From: Streptomyces sp. CG1
GTDB lineage: Bacteria; Actinomycetota; Actinomycetes; Streptomycetales; Streptomycetaceae
Direction: 5' to 3'
Assembly: GCF_041080625.1 (NCBI RefSeq)
Contig: NZ_CP163518.1
Span: forward strand, 4,650,001-4,714,000
DNA: 64,000 nucleotides
In this document: positions 51,510 through 59,250 of the stretch, one piece after another
How positions within the stretch are numbered: the first letter of the stretch is position 1
How the letters are laid out: every line of letters begins with the position of its first letter
Program-made: the position numbers and the translations under genes
The notes under the pieces: model-generated
Told to the model about the DNA's origin: nothing
The model's input: only the letters and a program-made list of their open reading frames with translations
Databases searched by the model: none

Positions 51510-54476
51510 ATGGACGGTGGGCCGCGAGTGCCTGAGCAGCGGCGTCCCGGTTCCGTGACCGTCACGGAACCGGAGGCGCTGCGGTTCGGCGTGCTCGGTC
51601 CGGTGCGGGCCTGGCGCGGCGAGGAGCAGCTCAGCACGGGCTCCCCGCAGCAGCGCGCCCTGCTGGCCGCCCTGCTGCTGCGCGAGGGCCGCACGGCGAC
51701 GGCGGCGGAGCTGATCGACGCCCTGTGGGGCGCCGAGCCCCCGTCGCAGGCGCTGGCCGCGGTGCGCACCTACGCGTCCCGCCTCCGCAAGATCCTGGAC
51801 GCCGGCGTCCTGGTCAGCGAGTCCGGCGGCTATGCGATCCGGGGCCTGCGCGACGGCGCCCTGGACCTGGCCGCCGCCCAGGACCTCGTCGCACAGGCGG
51901 AGAAGGCACGGGCCACCGGCGACCTGCGCCGGGCCCGCACGCAGCTGAACCAGGCCCTGACCCTCTGGGAGGGCGAGGCGCTGGCCGGCGTCCCCGGCCC
52001 GTACGCCGAGACCCAGCGGGTCCGCCTGGAGGAATGGCGCCTCGGCCTGCTGGAGACCCGCCTCGACATGGACCTGGAGCAGGGCTGCCATGCGGAGGCC
52101 GTCTCCGAACTGACGGCCCTGACGGCGGCACACCCCCTGCGCGAACGCCTGCGCGAACTGCTGATGCTGGCGCTGTACAGGAGCGGCCGCCAGGCGGAAG
52201 CCCTGGCCGTCTACGCCGACACCCGCCGCCTGCTCGCCGAGGAACTCGGCGTGGACCCTCGCCCCGGCCTGCGCGAGCTGCAGCAACGCATCCTCCAGGC
52301 GGACCCGGCCCTGGCGGAACCGTCGTCCCCGGCCATGGAGTCGCCCGTGGTGGCCGTCCGCCCGGCCCAGCTCCCGGCATCCGTCCCGGACTTCACGGGC
52401 CGCTCGGCCTTCGTGGAGGAGCTGAGCGAGGCGCTGGCATCGGCGTCGGAGGCGGCGGGCCGGGTCATGGCCGTCTCGGCCCTGGCCGGTATCGGCGGCG
52501 TGGGCAAGACCACCCTGGCGGTGCATGTGGCCCACCGGGCCCGCGGTGCCTTCCCGGACGGCCAGCTGTACGTCGACCTGCAGGGAGCGGGCCCCCGCCC
52601 GGCGGAGCCGGAGACGGTGCTGGGTTCGTTCCTGCGGGCGTTGGGCACGGCGGACTCCGCGATCCCCGACTCCCCGGACGAACGAGCGGCCCTCTACCGC
52701 TCCGTCCTGGACGGCCGCCGGGTCCTGCTCCTGCTGGACAACGCCAAGGACGCGGCCCAGATACGCCCGCTGCTGCCCGGCACCGGCGGCTGCGCGGCCC
52801 TCGTGACCTCCCGCGTCCGCATGGTCGACCTGGCCGGCGCGCACCTGGTCGACCTGGACGTGATGTCCCCGGAGGAGGCCCTGGCCCTCTTCACGAGGAT
52901 AGTGGGCGAGGAACGCGTGGCGGCGGAACGGGAATCGGCCCTGGACGTGGTCGCAGCCTGCGGCTTCCTGCCGTTGGCGATCCGCATCGCGGCCTCCCGC
53001 CTCGCCGCCCGCCGCACCTGGACGGTCTCGGTCCTCGCGGCGAAGCTGGCGGACGAACGCCGTCGGCTCGATGAGCTGCAGGCCGGGGACCTGGCGGTGA
53101 AGGCGACCTTCGAGCTGGGCTACGGCCAACTGGAGCCTGCGCAGGCCCGGGCGTTCCGGCTGCTCGGTCTGGCCGACGGCCCGGATATCTCGCTGGCGGC
53201 TGCGGCGGCCGTCCTGGACTTGCCGGTGGAGGAGACGGAGGACCTCCTGGAGTCCCTGGTGGACACGTCGCTGCTGGAGTCCGCGGCGCCCGGCCGCTAC
53301 CGCTTCCACGACCTGGTCCGCCTCTACGCACGCGCCTGCGCGGAACGCGACGAACAGCCGCCGAGCGAGCGGGAGGCCGCGATGTCGCGGCTGCTGGACT
53401 TCTACCTGGCGACGGCGGCGCAGGTGTACGCGATGGAGCGGCCCGGGGACCGGCTGGTGGATCACCTGGAGAAGACCGCTGTCCCGGGGCTGGTCTTCGC
53501 AGACCGCCGCGCCGCCCGGGACTGGCTCTACTCCGAGGCCGTACCGCTGCTGGCCTGCGTACGGCAGTCGTCGCGCGGCGCGACACTGCGCCGAGCCGTC
53601 GACCTGCTGTGGGCGGCGGTCGACCTCGCGGAGTCAGGGGCGAACTTCAGGGAGTACGAGGCGGCCGGCACGGCCCTGCGCGACGCCTCGCACGCCGCGT
53701 CCGACACCCGGGCCGAGGGCCGGGCCATTCTGGTACTGGCCAACGCACGTCACTGGTCCGGTCAGTTCACCCAGGCGTACGAAGAAGCACGGCAGGCCCT
53801 TGCCCTGTCGGAGGCCGCCCGCGATCCCCTGCCGTGCTGCTGGGCCGCGAACATCCTCGGAGTCTTCGCGTACTACCAGGGCCGCTACGCCGAGGGCGAG
53901 GACTTCCTGGAGCGTGCCATCGCGGACTTCCGCGCCTGCGGCGACCTCTCCGGCGCGGCAGCAGCGCTGTGCAACCTGTCGCGTCTGCATCTGCAGACGG
54001 ACCGGGCCGACAGTGCGGTGCATCTCGCGCGGCAGGGCACCGAGATGTACGAGGAGCTGGGGCACTCCCTGAAGGCGGCCAACGGCCACTACGCGCTCGG
54101 ACTAGCCCTCGGCAAGAGCGGACGGCTGGCCGATGCCGGGGCTCATCTGGGCCAGGCCCTGCACGTGTTCCGCGCCAGCCGCCAGCGCCTGTGGGAAGGG
54201 ATGACCCTCTTCCGTCTCGCCGAGGTGGACCTGCTCGCCCAGCGCCCCGCCCAGGCCGCCGCCAACGCCGAGATGGCCCTGACACCGCTCAAGGAGATCG
54301 GCGGCGAGTGGCGCCGGGGCAACGTGCTGACCGTACTGGGGAAGGCGCTGAACGGAATCGGCCAGACCGGCAGGGCACAGGTCTGCTGGCGGGACGCGCT
54401 GGTGATCTACGAGCGGCTCAACTCCCCGGAGGCCGCCGAGGTCCAGGAGCTCCTGACGCCGGCCGCTGCGGCCTGA
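51510..54476 (+). CDS. afsR: AfsR-type SARP regulator (wHTH-BTAD-NB-ARC-TPR)
   Basis: 988 aa global regulator of secondary metabolism, close to the 993 aa S. coelicolor AfsR (recalled). The OmpR-like DNA-binding domain is at about 25-100 (LRFGVLGPVRAWRGEEQL...SPQQRALLAALLL), and the bacterial activation domain runs to about 265 (ELGVDPRPGLRELQQRIL). The STAND ATPase has Walker A GIGGVGKTT at 328-336 and LLLLDNAKDAAQIRPLLPG, and TPRs fill the last 280 residues. ATG 51510 follows GAGGGGG. The afsS-like gene is directly downstream and afsK lies 5 kb away, consistent with the AfsK-AfsR-AfsS phosphorelay. Confidence 0.93.
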   Translation: MDGGPRVPEQRRPGSVTVTEPEALRFGVLGPVRAWRGEEQLSTGSPQQRALLAALLLREGRTATAAELIDALWGAEPPSQALAAVRTYASRLRKILDAGVLVSESGGYAIRGLRDGALDLAAAQDLVAQAEKARATGDLRRARTQLNQALTLWEGEALAGVPGPYAETQRVRLEEWRLGLLETRLDMDLEQGCHAEAVSELTALTAAHPLRERLRELLMLALYRSGRQAEALAVYADTRRLLAEELGVDPRPGLRELQQRILQADPALAEPSSPAMESPVVAVRPAQLPASVPDFTGRSAFVEELSEALASASEAAGRVMAVSALAGIGGVGKTTLAVHVAHRARGAFPDGQLYVDLQGAGPRPAEPETVLGSFLRALGTADSAIPDSPDERAALYRSVLDGRRVLLLLDNAKDAAQIRPLLPGTGGCAALVTSRVRMVDLAGAHLVDLDVMSPEEALALFTRIVGEERVAAERESALDVVAACGFLPLAIRIAASRLAARRTWTVSVLAAKLADERRRLDELQAGDLAVKATFELGYGQLEPAQARAFRLLGLADGPDISLAAAAAVLDLPVEETEDLLESLVDTSLLESAAPGRYRFHDLVRLYARACAERDEQPPSEREAAMSRLLDFYLATAAQVYAMERPGDRLVDHLEKTAVPGLVFADRRAARDWLYSEAVPLLACVRQSSRGATLRRAVDLLWAAVDLAESGANFREYEAAGTALRDASHAASDTRAEGRAILVLANARHWSGQFTQAYEEARQALALSEAARDPLPCCWAANILGVFAYYQGRYAEGEDFLERAIADFRACGDLSGAAAALCNLSRLHLQTDRADSAVHLARQGTEMYEELGHSLKAANGHYALGLALGKSGRLADAGAHLGQALHVFRASRQRLWEGMTLFRLAEVDLLAQRPAQAAANAEMALTPLKEIGGEWRRGNVLTVLGKALNGIGQTGRAQVCWRDALVIYERLNSPEAAEVQELLTPAAAA

Positions 54477-54494
54477 GCCGGTCACTGTCCCGGC

Positions 54495-54516
54495 GTTCAT
54501 CGATCGTTTATCGCCC
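54495..54516 (+). promoter_or_regulatory. Two 11-bp direct repeats before afsS, probable AfsR/PhoP box
   Basis: GTTCATCGATC and GTTTATCGCCC follow without a gap, 19 bp after the afsR stop. AfsR and PhoP are known to bind such GTTCATC-like direct repeats in the S. coelicolor afsS promoter (established for that system, recalled). No good -35 is present, as expected for an activated promoter. Confidence 0.55.
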
Positions 54517-54613
54517 TGCGGCACGCTCATCGGTACCGGGCCGTCGTGTCGGGGGGCAGACGGACCAGCCGGTGAGGCCGCAGCACTCGCGATCTAGAGT
54601 GGGCGGCTCCAGT

Positions 54614-54653
54614 GGCCCATCCGGCCACACTCGGGGGAGTGTCCGGATGGGCC
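54614..54653 (+). promoter_or_regulatory. Long hairpin in the afsS leader
   Basis: A 17-bp stem with a 2-nt bulge (CC at 54625-54626) and a GGGG loop occupies 54614-54653 and ends 38 bp before the afsS start. A TAGAGT -10-like box at 54595 would place it at the very 5' end of an mRNA. It could be the afsR terminator or an afsS leader structure affecting stability or translation. Confidence 0.6.
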
Positions 54654-54691
54654 CACCACAGCTGTATCGCAATCTCCAAGGGGAGCACCTG

Positions 54692-54916
54692 ATGAGCGAC
54701 ATCACCAAGGACGAGCCGGTCGTCACGCCGGACAACACGCACATCACCGACGCCAAGGCCGGCACCGAGGTCACGCCGCTCAACACCCACATCACCGACG
54801 CCAAGGCCGACTCCGGCGTCACGCCGCTCAACACCCACATCACCGACGCCCCGGCGGCGGCCGCCGACGGCACGGTGATCCCGGACAACACCCACATCAC
54901 GTCCGACCCTGCCTGA
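54692..54916 (+). CDS. afsS: AfsS-like small repeat protein
   Basis: 74 aa, acidic and without hydrophobic segments. It is built of four near-identical units: VTPDNTHITDAK (11-22), VTPLNTHITDAK (27-38), VTPLNTHITDA (43-53) and VIPDNTHIT (62-70). AfsS (AfsR2) of S. coelicolor is a 63 aa protein downstream of afsR that raises antibiotic output; its mechanism is unsettled. Position, size and repeat character fit. GGGGAG precedes the ATG. The longer repeat count compared with the recalled 63 aa suggests unit-number variation. Confidence 0.82.
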   Translation: MSDITKDEPVVTPDNTHITDAKAGTEVTPLNTHITDAKADSGVTPLNTHITDAPAAAADGTVIPDNTHITSDPA

Positions 54917-54937
54917 CCCAGAGACCGACGGGGGAAC

Positions 54938-54974
54938 CGGCCGCGACGGCACCGAGGGGGAGCCGTCGCGGCCG
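54938..54974. terminator. Bidirectional hairpin terminator
   Basis: A perfect 13-bp stem (CGGCCGCGACGGC at 54938-54950 with 54962-54974) with an 11-nt loop lies between convergent afsS and the acyl-CoA ligase gene. Confidence 0.8.
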
Positions 54975-55016
54975 ACGTGTGTCCAAACCCGGTCGCGGTC
55001 CGCAGCCTGCTCCGCT

Positions 55017-56633
55017 TCAGGGCCTGACCTCCCTGCCCCGCAGAACCCCCTTCACCACCTTCCCGCTCGCGTTCCGGGGCAGTTCCCCCACGAACTCCAC
55101 CGACCTCGGGACCTTGTAGTTCGCCATCTCGCGGCGGGACCAGGCGATCAGGTCGTCCGACGTGAGAACCGAGCCCGGCCTGCGGACCACGAACGCCTTG
55201 GCGACTTCGCCGAGGCGGGGGTCCGGTACGCCGATCACGGCCACGTCGGCCACATCCGGGTGCACACCGAGCAGTTGCTCGATCTCCGCCGGGTAGGCGT
55301 TGAAGCCGCCGACTATGAACATGTCCTTGATACGGTCCGTGATGCGCAGGTTGCCCGCCTCGTCGAGGACGCCCACGTCACCCGTGCTCAGCCAGCCGTC
55401 CGGGGAGATCACCTCGGCCGTGGCCGCCGGGTCGGCGTAGTAGCCGCGCATGACGTTGAAGCCGCGGACCAGCACCTCGCCCGGGGTGCCGATGGGCACC
55501 GGCGTGCCGGAAGCGTCGGCCAAGCGCACCTCCGTTCCGGGGATCGCCCGGCCCGACGTCGACGCGATCACGGTCGGGGCGTCGCCCCGCCGGCACATCG
55601 TGACGATGCCGCTCGCCTCCGAGAGGCCGTAGGCCGTGAGGACGGTGCCGACGCCGAGTTCGCCTCGCAGCCGTTCCACCAGCCGCAACGGCACCACCGC
55701 CGCTCCCGTCACCACCAGCCGTAGCGCCGAGAGGTCATGCGCGTCCCGCGCAGGGTGGTCCAGCAGGGACTGGTGGAGGGTCGGTGGGCCCGGCAGGACC
55801 GACACGCGTTCCGCCGCGATGTTCGCCAGCGCCGTGTCCACGTTGAACACCGGCTGCGGGATCATCGTCGCCCCGCGCATCAGGCAGGCGATCACCCCGG
55901 CCTTGTAGCCGAAGGTGTGGAAGAAGGGGTTGACGATGAGGTAGCGGTCCGTGCTGCGCAGGCCTGCCAGGTCCGCCCAGATCTCGTACGCCCGCAGCGT
56001 CTGCTCGTGCGTGATCACCGCGCCCTTCGGGCGGCCCGTCGTACCCGACGTGTAGATGATGTCCGACAGGGACCGGCCTTCCAACTCGACTGAACGGTCC
56101 CGTACTTCCGTTGCCGCCAGCCCCTCCCCTCCCGCCAGGAAGTCCTTCCACGTGCGGAAGTCCGGGGGCGCGTCCTCCGACAGGACCACCACCTGTTCCA
56201 GGTCCGGCAGGCCCGGCAGCGGGCCCCGGCCGCCCGGGGACCCTGGCTCCGCCTCCCCCGCCGCCCGGCGCAGGCTCGCCACGTACGACGTGCCCAGGAA
56301 GGTGCCGGTCACGAAGAGCAGCCGGGCTCCGCTGCGGCGCAGTACGTCCGCCGCCTCCGCCCCCTTGAAGCGGGTGTTGAGCGGGACGAGGACCGCGCCC
56401 GCCGTCACCGCCCCCAGGGCCGACACGATCCAGTCGGTGGAGTTGGGGGCCCAGACCGCGACCCGGTCACCCGCCTCCACCCCGCTCGCCAGGCAGGCCG
56501 CCGCCGCGCGCTCCACCCTCGCGCCCAGTTCGGCGTACGTGATCCTGGTACGGCCCTCGACCACGGCCTCGGCGTCGGCGTACCGCCCGGCCGACCACCG
56601 CACCAGCTCCGGGATGGTGTTCCACTCGCCCAC
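55017..56633 (-). CDS. Acyl-CoA ligase, FadD3-like
   Basis: 538 aa AMP-forming CoA ligase. The P-loop is IIYTSGTTGRPKGA, then NPFFHTFGYKAGVIACLMRG, LPGPPTLHQSLLDHPARD, YGLSEASG, GWLSTGDVG and the catalytic Lys in NASGKVVKG. Several blocks are strikingly like mycobacterial FadD3, which activates the C/D-ring remnant of steroids (recalled sequence). It is divergent from the Ltp-like thiolase gene, and their shared 101-bp gap has two CTGAC-N5-GTCAG sites. Substrate activation for the regulon is the likely role. The compound is unknown. Confidence 0.9.
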   Translation of the reverse strand: MGEWNTIPELVRWSAGRYADAEAVVEGRTRITYAELGARVERAAAACLASGVEAGDRVAVWAPNSTDWIVSALGAVTAGAVLVPLNTRFKGAEAADVLRRSGARLLFVTGTFLGTSYVASLRRAAGEAEPGSPGGRGPLPGLPDLEQVVVLSEDAPPDFRTWKDFLAGGEGLAATEVRDRSVELEGRSLSDIIYTSGTTGRPKGAVITHEQTLRAYEIWADLAGLRSTDRYLIVNPFFHTFGYKAGVIACLMRGATMIPQPVFNVDTALANIAAERVSVLPGPPTLHQSLLDHPARDAHDLSALRLVVTGAAVVPLRLVERLRGELGVGTVLTAYGLSEASGIVTMCRRGDAPTVIASTSGRAIPGTEVRLADASGTPVPIGTPGEVLVRGFNVMRGYYADPAATAEVISPDGWLSTGDVGVLDEAGNLRITDRIKDMFIVGGFNAYPAEIEQLLGVHPDVADVAVIGVPDPRLGEVAKAFVVRRPGSVLTSDDLIAWSRREMANYKVPRSVEFVGELPRNASGKVVKGVLRGREVRP

Positions 56634-56678
56634 AGCAGACCTCCCGAACAGCGAACAGCGAGAAACGACGACTCACGG

Positions 56679-56693
56679 CTGACTGGTCGTCAG
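56679..56693. promoter_or_regulatory. Operator CTGAC-TGGTC-GTCAG (regulon site 4)
   Basis: The first of two sites in the divergent gap between the acyl-CoA ligase and thiolase-like genes. It lies 46 bp upstream of the ligase start. Confidence 0.75.
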
Positions 56694-56705
56694 ATTAGCT
56701 GTAAT

Positions 56706-56720
56706 CTGACGCACTGTCAG
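56706..56720. promoter_or_regulatory. Operator CTGAC-GCACT-GTCAG (regulon site 5)
   Basis: The second site, 27 bp (centre to centre) from site 4 and ending 14 bp before the thiolase-like gene start. TGTAAT at 56700 could be the -10, so the site would cover the start of transcription. Paired sites suggest co-operative binding. Confidence 0.75.
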
Positions 56721-56734
56721 GAGAGGGGGAGGCC

Positions 56735-57889
56735 ATGGCAGGTACCGGGCTGAAGGACGCCACCGCCATCGTCGGGATCGGGCAGACCTCGTTCGCCCGG
56801 CAGCTGGCCGAGGACGAGAAGACACTCGCCTGTCGGGCCGTGATCGCCGCCCTCGACGACGCGGGGATCGCGCCCAGCGAGGTCGACGGGCTCGCCTCCT
56901 ACACCATGGAGGAGACCGATGAGGTCGAGCTCGCGAAGGCCGTCGGGTTCGGGGATCTGACCTTCTTCAGCAAGGTGGGGTACGGAGGGGGCGGGTCCTG
57001 TGCCACCGTCGCGCATCTCGCCGCCGCCATCGCCGCCGGGCAGGCCGGTGTCGGCGTCGCCTGGCGGTCACGCAAGCGGGGCAGCGGGCCGCGGCCGTGG
57101 ACCAACACCACCGTGCAGCTCCCCACTCCCGCCCAGTGGACCCGGCCCTTCGGGCTGCTCAGGCCCGCCGATGAAATCGCCATGCTCACGCGGCGGTACA
57201 TGCACGAGTACGGCGCCACCCGCGACCATCTCTTCAACGTCGCCCTCGCCTGCCGCAACCGGGCCAACCAGAACCCGGCCGCCGTGATGTACGAACGGCC
57301 CCTGACCCGCGAGATGTACATGACCTCCCGGTGGATCAGCGAGCCGCTCTGCCTCTTCGACAACTGCCTGGAGACGGACGGCGCCCTCGCCTGTGTCCTC
57401 GTGTCGAAAGAACGCGCCCGGGACTGCCGTCGTAGGCCCGTCTACGTCCACTCCGCCGCCCAGGGGCTGCCCGCCCAGCACCACGGCATGGTCAACTACT
57501 GGAACGACGACCCCCTCACCGGCCCCGCCTGGACTGCCGCCCGGCACCTGTGGAAGCACGCCGACTTCACCCCGGACGACGTGGATGTCGCGCAGATCTA
57601 CGACGCCTTCACGGCCCTGATACCCCTCTCGCTGGAGGGCTACGGCTTCTGCGGGCGAGGGGAGGGGGGTGCCTTCACCGAGGGCGGGGCGCTGGAGATC
57701 GGGGGGCGGCTCCCCGTCAACACCAGTGGCGGTGGGCTCAGCGAGGCCTATGTGCACGGCTTCAACCTCATCAACGAAGGTGTCAAGCAGCTGCGCGGGA
57801 CCAGCACCGCCCAGGTGCCCGGCGCCGCCACCTGTCTGGTCACCGCCGGCGAGGGCGTGCCCACCTCCGCCCTTCTCCTGCGGAGGTGA
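56735..57889 (+). CDS. Thiolase-fold lipid-transfer-protein-like enzyme (Ltp2/SCP-x type)
   Basis: 384 aa non-decarboxylating thiolase-fold protein: AIVGIGQTSFARQ, GYGGGGSCATVAHLAAAIAAGQ, the late DVAQIYDAFTALIPLSLEGYGFCG and NTSGGGLSEAYVHGFN. The Ltp-type Tyr and the C-terminal His/Cys loop changes separate it from biosynthetic thiolases. In steroid side-chain breakdown, Ltp2 works as a retro-aldolase with a DUF35 protein, and a DUF35 gene follows here. Cleavage of a hydroxyacyl-CoA to a ketone plus propionyl- or acetyl-CoA is a reasonable guess. Confidence 0.87.
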   Translation: MAGTGLKDATAIVGIGQTSFARQLAEDEKTLACRAVIAALDDAGIAPSEVDGLASYTMEETDEVELAKAVGFGDLTFFSKVGYGGGGSCATVAHLAAAIAAGQAGVGVAWRSRKRGSGPRPWTNTTVQLPTPAQWTRPFGLLRPADEIAMLTRRYMHEYGATRDHLFNVALACRNRANQNPAAVMYERPLTREMYMTSRWISEPLCLFDNCLETDGALACVLVSKERARDCRRRPVYVHSAAQGLPAQHHGMVNYWNDDPLTGPAWTAARHLWKHADFTPDDVDVAQIYDAFTALIPLSLEGYGFCGRGEGGAFTEGGALEIGGRLPVNTSGGGLSEAYVHGFNLINEGVKQLRGTSTAQVPGAATCLVTAGEGVPTSALLLRR

Positions 57890-57944
57890 GGAGTCGAGGA
57901 GTTGAAGAGCTGAGGAGCCGAGGAGCCGAGGAGCCGAGGAGGAG
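57889..57944 (+). repeat. 8-bp tandem repeat array containing Shine-Dalgarno copies
   Basis: Starting in the thiolase stop codon, six consecutive octamers follow: AGGAGTCG, AGGAGTTG, AAGAGCTG and three AGGAGCCG, then AGGAGGAG. Nearly every unit contains AGGAG. The array ends 6 bp before the DUF35 start. Unit number could tune spacing or ribosome loading. Confidence 0.85.
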
Positions 57945-57950
57945 CTGATC

Positions 57951-58361
57951 ATGCTGAACCCTGTCACCGACACCGACGGCGCGCCCTTCTGGGAGTACGC
58001 GGCCCGTGGTGAACTGCGCGTCCAGACCTGCGGCGACTGCGGTGAGCCGCGGTTCCCGCCCCGGCCCTGCTGCCCGCACTGCCAGTCCTTCGCCGGCGAG
58101 TGGCGGCCGGTGTCAGGGCGCGGGCGCGTGTGGTCGTACGTCGTGCCGCATCCGCCGCTGCTGCCCGAGTATGCCGAACAGGCGCCGTACAACGTGGTCG
58201 TGGTGGAGCTGGAGGACGCCCCGCGGATCCGGCTCGTCGGCAATGTGGTCCGTCACGCCGGCGCCCCTCTCGGCTCCCTCGAACCGGGGCGCCTGCGGAT
58301 CGGCGCACGGGTGCATGTCGTCTTCGGTGACGGCGGGTTGCCGCAGTGGGTGCTCGCGTGA
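57951..58361 (+). CDS. DUF35 OB-fold zinc-ribbon protein (acyl-CoA-associated)
   Basis: 136 aa. The rubredoxin-like zinc ribbon has Cys27/Cys30 and Cys41/Cys44 (QTCGDCGEPRFPPRPCCPHC), followed by an OB-fold with GRGRVWSYVVPHPPLLPEY and the Gly-rich end. Such proteins pair with thiolase-fold Ltp enzymes as in ChsH2-Ltp2. The upstream Ltp-like gene supports a complex. The stop overlaps the start of the enoyl-CoA hydratase gene (GTGA). Confidence 0.9.
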   Translation: MLNPVTDTDGAPFWEYAARGELRVQTCGDCGEPRFPPRPCCPHCQSFAGEWRPVSGRGRVWSYVVPHPPLLPEYAEQAPYNVVVVELEDAPRIRLVGNVVRHAGAPLGSLEPGRLRIGARVHVVFGDGGLPQWVLA

Positions 58362-59134
58362 GCACCGTGCGGCTGGAGGCCGACAAGGACAGCGGGGTCG
58401 CCGTCGTCACCCTCGACCGGGCGCACCGGCTCAACGCCATCGACATGGACATGGCTCGCGAACTCACCGAGGTCTGGCGGGCGTTGCGGTTCGACGACTC
58501 CGTGCGGGCCGTGGTGCTCACCGGGAGCGGGGAGCGGGCGTTCTGCACCGGGATCGACCGGGACGTCGTCGTACCGCAGCCCTCGTCGCCGTACATGCTG
58601 GACGATCCGCTGCTGACCGTCGGGCCGAAGGCGAACGACCTGTGGAAGCCCGTCGTGGCCGCCGTGCGCGGGTTGGCCTGCGGGGGTGCCTTCTATCTGC
58701 TGGGGGAGTGCGAGTTCGTCGTCGCCGATCCGACGGCCGTCTTCTTCGATCCGCATACGACGTACGGCATGGTCAGCGCCTACGAGTCCATGCTGATGGC
58801 TGGGCGGATGCCGTACGGGGAGGTGGCCCGGATGATGCTCATGGGCACCGCCGAGCGGCTCTCCGCGCGGCGGGCCCATGAGATCGGGCTCGTCTCCGAA
58901 GTCACCGAGGAGGGCGCGGCGTTGGCCGCCGCGGTGCGCTGTGCCGCCGTCGTCGCCGGGCATCCGGCGGAGGGTGTGCAGGGGACCGTGCGGGCGCTGT
59001 GGGCGGCCAAGGAGGCGGGCCGGGCCCAGGCGTTCGCGCAGGCCCCGCAGCTCATCGCCCTCGGCAATCTGCCGGCCGAGCGGCAGGCGCAGCTGTTCCG
59101 GAGCAGGGACCGTACCGCACCGCGGACACGGTGA
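58358..59134 (+). CDS. Enoyl-CoA hydratase/isomerase (crotonase) family
   Basis: 258 aa crotonase: VAVVTLDRAHRLNAIDMDMAREL, VVLTGSGERAFCTGIDRD, the oxyanion loop VRGLACGGAFYLLGECEFVVAD and the later FFDPHTTYGMVSAYES. GTG 58358 is coupled to the DUF35 gene. The typical second catalytic Glu region is not clear, so the reaction may be hydration, isomerisation or ring opening. It is the last gene of the thiolase-DUF35-crotonase operon. Confidence 0.9.
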   Translation: MSTVRLEADKDSGVAVVTLDRAHRLNAIDMDMARELTEVWRALRFDDSVRAVVLTGSGERAFCTGIDRDVVVPQPSSPYMLDDPLLTVGPKANDLWKPVVAAVRGLACGGAFYLLGECEFVVADPTAVFFDPHTTYGMVSAYESMLMAGRMPYGEVARMMLMGTAERLSARRAHEIGLVSEVTEEGAALAAAVRCAAVVAGHPAEGVQGTVRALWAAKEAGRAQAFAQAPQLIALGNLPAERQAQLFRSRDRTAPRTR

Positions 59135-59250
59135 GTGACCGCGTGGCGAGGAACGCGCACCGGGGGTAGCGTCAGCCCTGGGACGGCCGCCGTCTGGAGC
59201 CCTTCCGTGACACACCGGTACGACGGCCGTCGCACACTCTTCTCACGCCC

